NCBI GenBank assembly: GCA_937889705.1
Contig: CALBYO010000041.1
Location: 1 to 6,774, forward strand
Reading direction: 5' to 3'
Origin: an uncultured Bacillota bacterium
Lineage (GTDB): Bacteria > Bacillota > Clostridia > Christensenellales > UBA1242
DNA: 6,774 nucleotides
Shown: positions 5,332-6,774 of the stretch, in pieces
How the letters are laid out: every line of letters starts with the position of its first letter
Numbering within the stretch: position 1 is the stretch's first letter
Notes under the pieces: model-generated
What the model was told of the DNA's origin: nothing
Seen by the model: only the letters and a program-made list of their open reading frames with translations
Databases searched by the model: none
Made by a program: the position numbers and the translations under genes

Positions 5332-6774
5332 ATGCAAAACGAAGAATTATTACATAAAGTAGAAGACTTAGAAAAACGAATTTCTTTTTCTAAAAAACAA
5401 GAAACAACAGACCTTTCTGCAATCGAAAACAAATTGCAAAAATTTCAACTTTTCCGTGAAACAGCAACCGAAAGGATCATTAGCCTTGATAATTCAATGA
5501 CTAATATCATGGAAACTGAAATGGAAAAGAGTGGACAAATCAGCGATTTGCAAACCAGAGTTGCAACCTTGGAGAGCAATAGTGGTTCATCTATATCTGA
5601 CGAACAAATAGCACAAATCGAAGCAAACAAGCAAACTATTACAAACCAAGCAAATTTGATTTCAGACCTAGAAAGTTCTGTCGGAAATCACACAACCAAA
5701 ATTAACTCACTTATCACAAGCGACTCTGCACAAACCGAAGATATAACCAATTTATCACTCAATTATTCGCATCTGAATAATGATGTTGATTCAATGAGCA
5801 ACTCTGTTACAACGCTAACACAAAACTATAATGTTCATGAAGGCAAAATTCAAAATGCACAATCAGATATAACTGATTTAGAAACCAGAGTCACAACGCT
5901 AGAAAATTCAACCCCAACCCCTGTTCAATCTGATCTTCCAGAAACATATAACTATTTCAATACAGCCAAATTTGAACAAAATCAAGAAACATACGGCATT
6001 TATGAACACTTTTTTACATGTTTCTTCTTAACCGAACCAACTTCGCTATGCAAAATAAAGTTCAAAGCGAATGTTTCAAAAATAAGTGAACTTGACTACA
6101 CAAAAACGCTCAATGTTTATCTCAATGACGAAGTTATTTGCACAAGACAATATTCTGGCAAAGGCACAGAAGACGATGTAATTGAATTTGAATATTATTT
6201 CTATCCTCAAACAAACAACAATAGAATTACTTTGAAATCGACAGAAAAGAATAACCTAAAAAAGAAAAGCAGACTCAAATTGAAAGATTGTTCAATCGAA
6301 ATTTTTGGCCGAAATGTCACAGTTTTAAACCGAGATACAACTTTTAGAGTTTTTCCAGCGGGAAATAAATATTATATAACAAAAAATAATTATGAAAACG
6401 CAACTGGTAAAATAATGCAAATTGGCGACACATCTTGGAACGAAAACTTTTTCGATGTTCCACGAATTGTTTATAATGTAGATGACGAAAACGCATCAGC
6501 AATGGATAAATCAATATATTCAACAATTAATCACACTATTTTGCCTAAATTTACATATGATAGTGCCAATTCAAAATTTGAAATTGACGATACTAATTAT
6601 TTAATTACCAGTGTTTATTGTCATATTCAAAATCTGTATAATCTTTCAAGCGAACTTGCTCCAACAAATTATAGTTCTACAAACATGATGAGCCTTTGTC
6701 CAATATATTCAATTTCTACGCCAGGCGATAACGACACAACATTGTTGCATACTTGTTCAGTCAGACCAGCATCA
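5332..6774 (+). CDS. Coiled-coil stalk protein of unknown function (3' end outside window)
   Basis: I do not recognise a family. The frame runs 481 codons from the ATG to the right edge without a stop, so the gene is 3'-partial. Seen: heptad coiled coil at about residues 6-17 and 28-81; a Ser/Gly break (SNSGSS, 82-87); then about 93-192, where hydrophobic a/d positions (I138/L141, Y145/L148, V152/M155, V159/L162, Y166, I173, I180/L183, V187/L190) stay in one phase. A TPTP hinge (194-197) leads to a C-terminal region (205 on) rich in Tyr, Asn, Thr and short alternating hydrophobic stretches, suggesting beta structure. All seven Cys (230, 240, 270, 320, 430, 456, 475) lie there. No signal peptide, transmembrane helix or lipobox is visible. 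A stalk, hinge and beta head resembles phage tail fibres or surface adhesins, but no fibre motif or phage gene is seen. Strong GGAGG and TATAAT signals indicate a real, expressed gene. Confidence 0.85.
   Translation, partial: MQNEELLHKVEDLEKRISFSKKQETTDLSAIENKLQKFQLFRETATERIISLDNSMTNIMETEMEKSGQISDLQTRVATLESNSGSSISDEQIAQIEANKQTITNQANLISDLESSVGNHTTKINSLITSDSAQTEDITNLSLNYSHLNNDVDSMSNSVTTLTQNYNVHEGKIQNAQSDITDLETRVTTLENSTPTPVQSDLPETYNYFNTAKFEQNQETYGIYEHFFTCFFLTEPTSLCKIKFKANVSKISELDYTKTLNVYLNDEVICTRQYSGKGTEDDVIEFEYYFYPQTNNNRITLKSTEKNNLKKKSRLKLKDCSIEIFGRNVTVLNRDTTFRVFPAGNKYYITKNNYENATGKIMQIGDTSWNENFFDVPRIVYNVDDENASAMDKSIYSTINHTILPKFTYDSANSKFEIDDTNYLITSVYCHIQNLYNLSSELAPTNYSSTNMMSLCPIYSISTPGDNDTTLLHTCSVRPAS
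5539..5574 (+). repeat. Coiled-coil motif repeat, copy 1
   Basis: This encodes ISDLQTRVATLE (residues 70-81), followed by a Ser/Asn/Gly break. It matches copy 2 (residues 180-191) at 9 of 12 residues. A degenerate relative, ISDLESSVGNHT, sits between them at 110-121. Each copy ends a coiled-coil segment. Confidence 0.6.
5869..5904 (+). repeat. Coiled-coil motif repeat, copy 2
   Basis: This encodes ITDLETRVTTLE (residues 180-191), immediately before the N-S-T-P-T-P hinge. Its DNA is clearly related to copy 1 but differs at many third positions, so the duplication is old or the motif is kept by selection as a coiled-coil cap. Confidence 0.6.

Noticed and set aside
5332..6774. Calling the right-end protein a phage tail fibre or prophage gene
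   Set aside because: The layout is only superficially similar: no phage structural, lysis or integrase gene is seen, and it directly follows housekeeping genes. The evidence supports only an unknown coiled-coil protein.

Overview
The window looks like chromosomal DNA of an uncultured or little-studied low-G+C Bacillota (Firmicutes), probably of clostridial type. The evidence is the AT-rich sequence, the gene order PHP hydrolase - whiA - dnaE (a known clostridial neighbourhood), and a DUF378 membrane protein. TGG encodes Trp in dnaE, no conserved reading frame needs TGA to be read through, and whiA ends in TGA, so the standard bacterial code fits. Species cannot be assigned from the sequence alone.

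Left part (1-1259, + strand): the C-terminal end of a PHP-family metal-dependent phosphoesterase runs in from the left edge. It is followed after 13 bases by a complete whiA, with a Shine-Dalgarno sequence that starts at the last base of the upstream stop codon. These two probably share a transcript. Positions 121-600, covering the end of the PHP gene and the start of whiA, are extremely AT-rich (78 G/C in 480 by hand count). Composition recovers abruptly inside whiA near position 620-660.

Centre (1256-4897, + strand): dnaE, the DNA polymerase III alpha subunit (1201 aa), is complete with PHP, palm, clamp-binding and OB regions. It has no Shine-Dalgarno. Instead a good sigma-A type promoter (TTGATT, 17 nt, TAAAAT) ends seven bases before the ATG, which predicts a leaderless or nearly leaderless mRNA. 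A perfect 7-bp inverted repeat has the -10 box as its loop.

Right part (4898-6774): a bidirectional hairpin terminator separates dnaE from a convergent small membrane protein (DUF378 family, - strand). Upstream of that gene, two divergent promoters lie with their -35 boxes almost touching. The rightward one drives a gene with a strong Shine-Dalgarno that stays open for at least 481 codons and leaves the window without a stop. It encodes a long coiled-coil stalk, a Ser/Gly break, a Thr-Pro hinge and a Cys-containing, probably beta-rich C-terminal region. It has no visible signal peptide or membrane anchor, and I do not recognise its family. It is the most novel element here.

The left half is thus conserved housekeeping: replication plus a cell-cycle-associated DNA-binding protein. 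The right edge begins lineage-specific content. No RNA genes, mobile elements or CRISPR arrays were seen.
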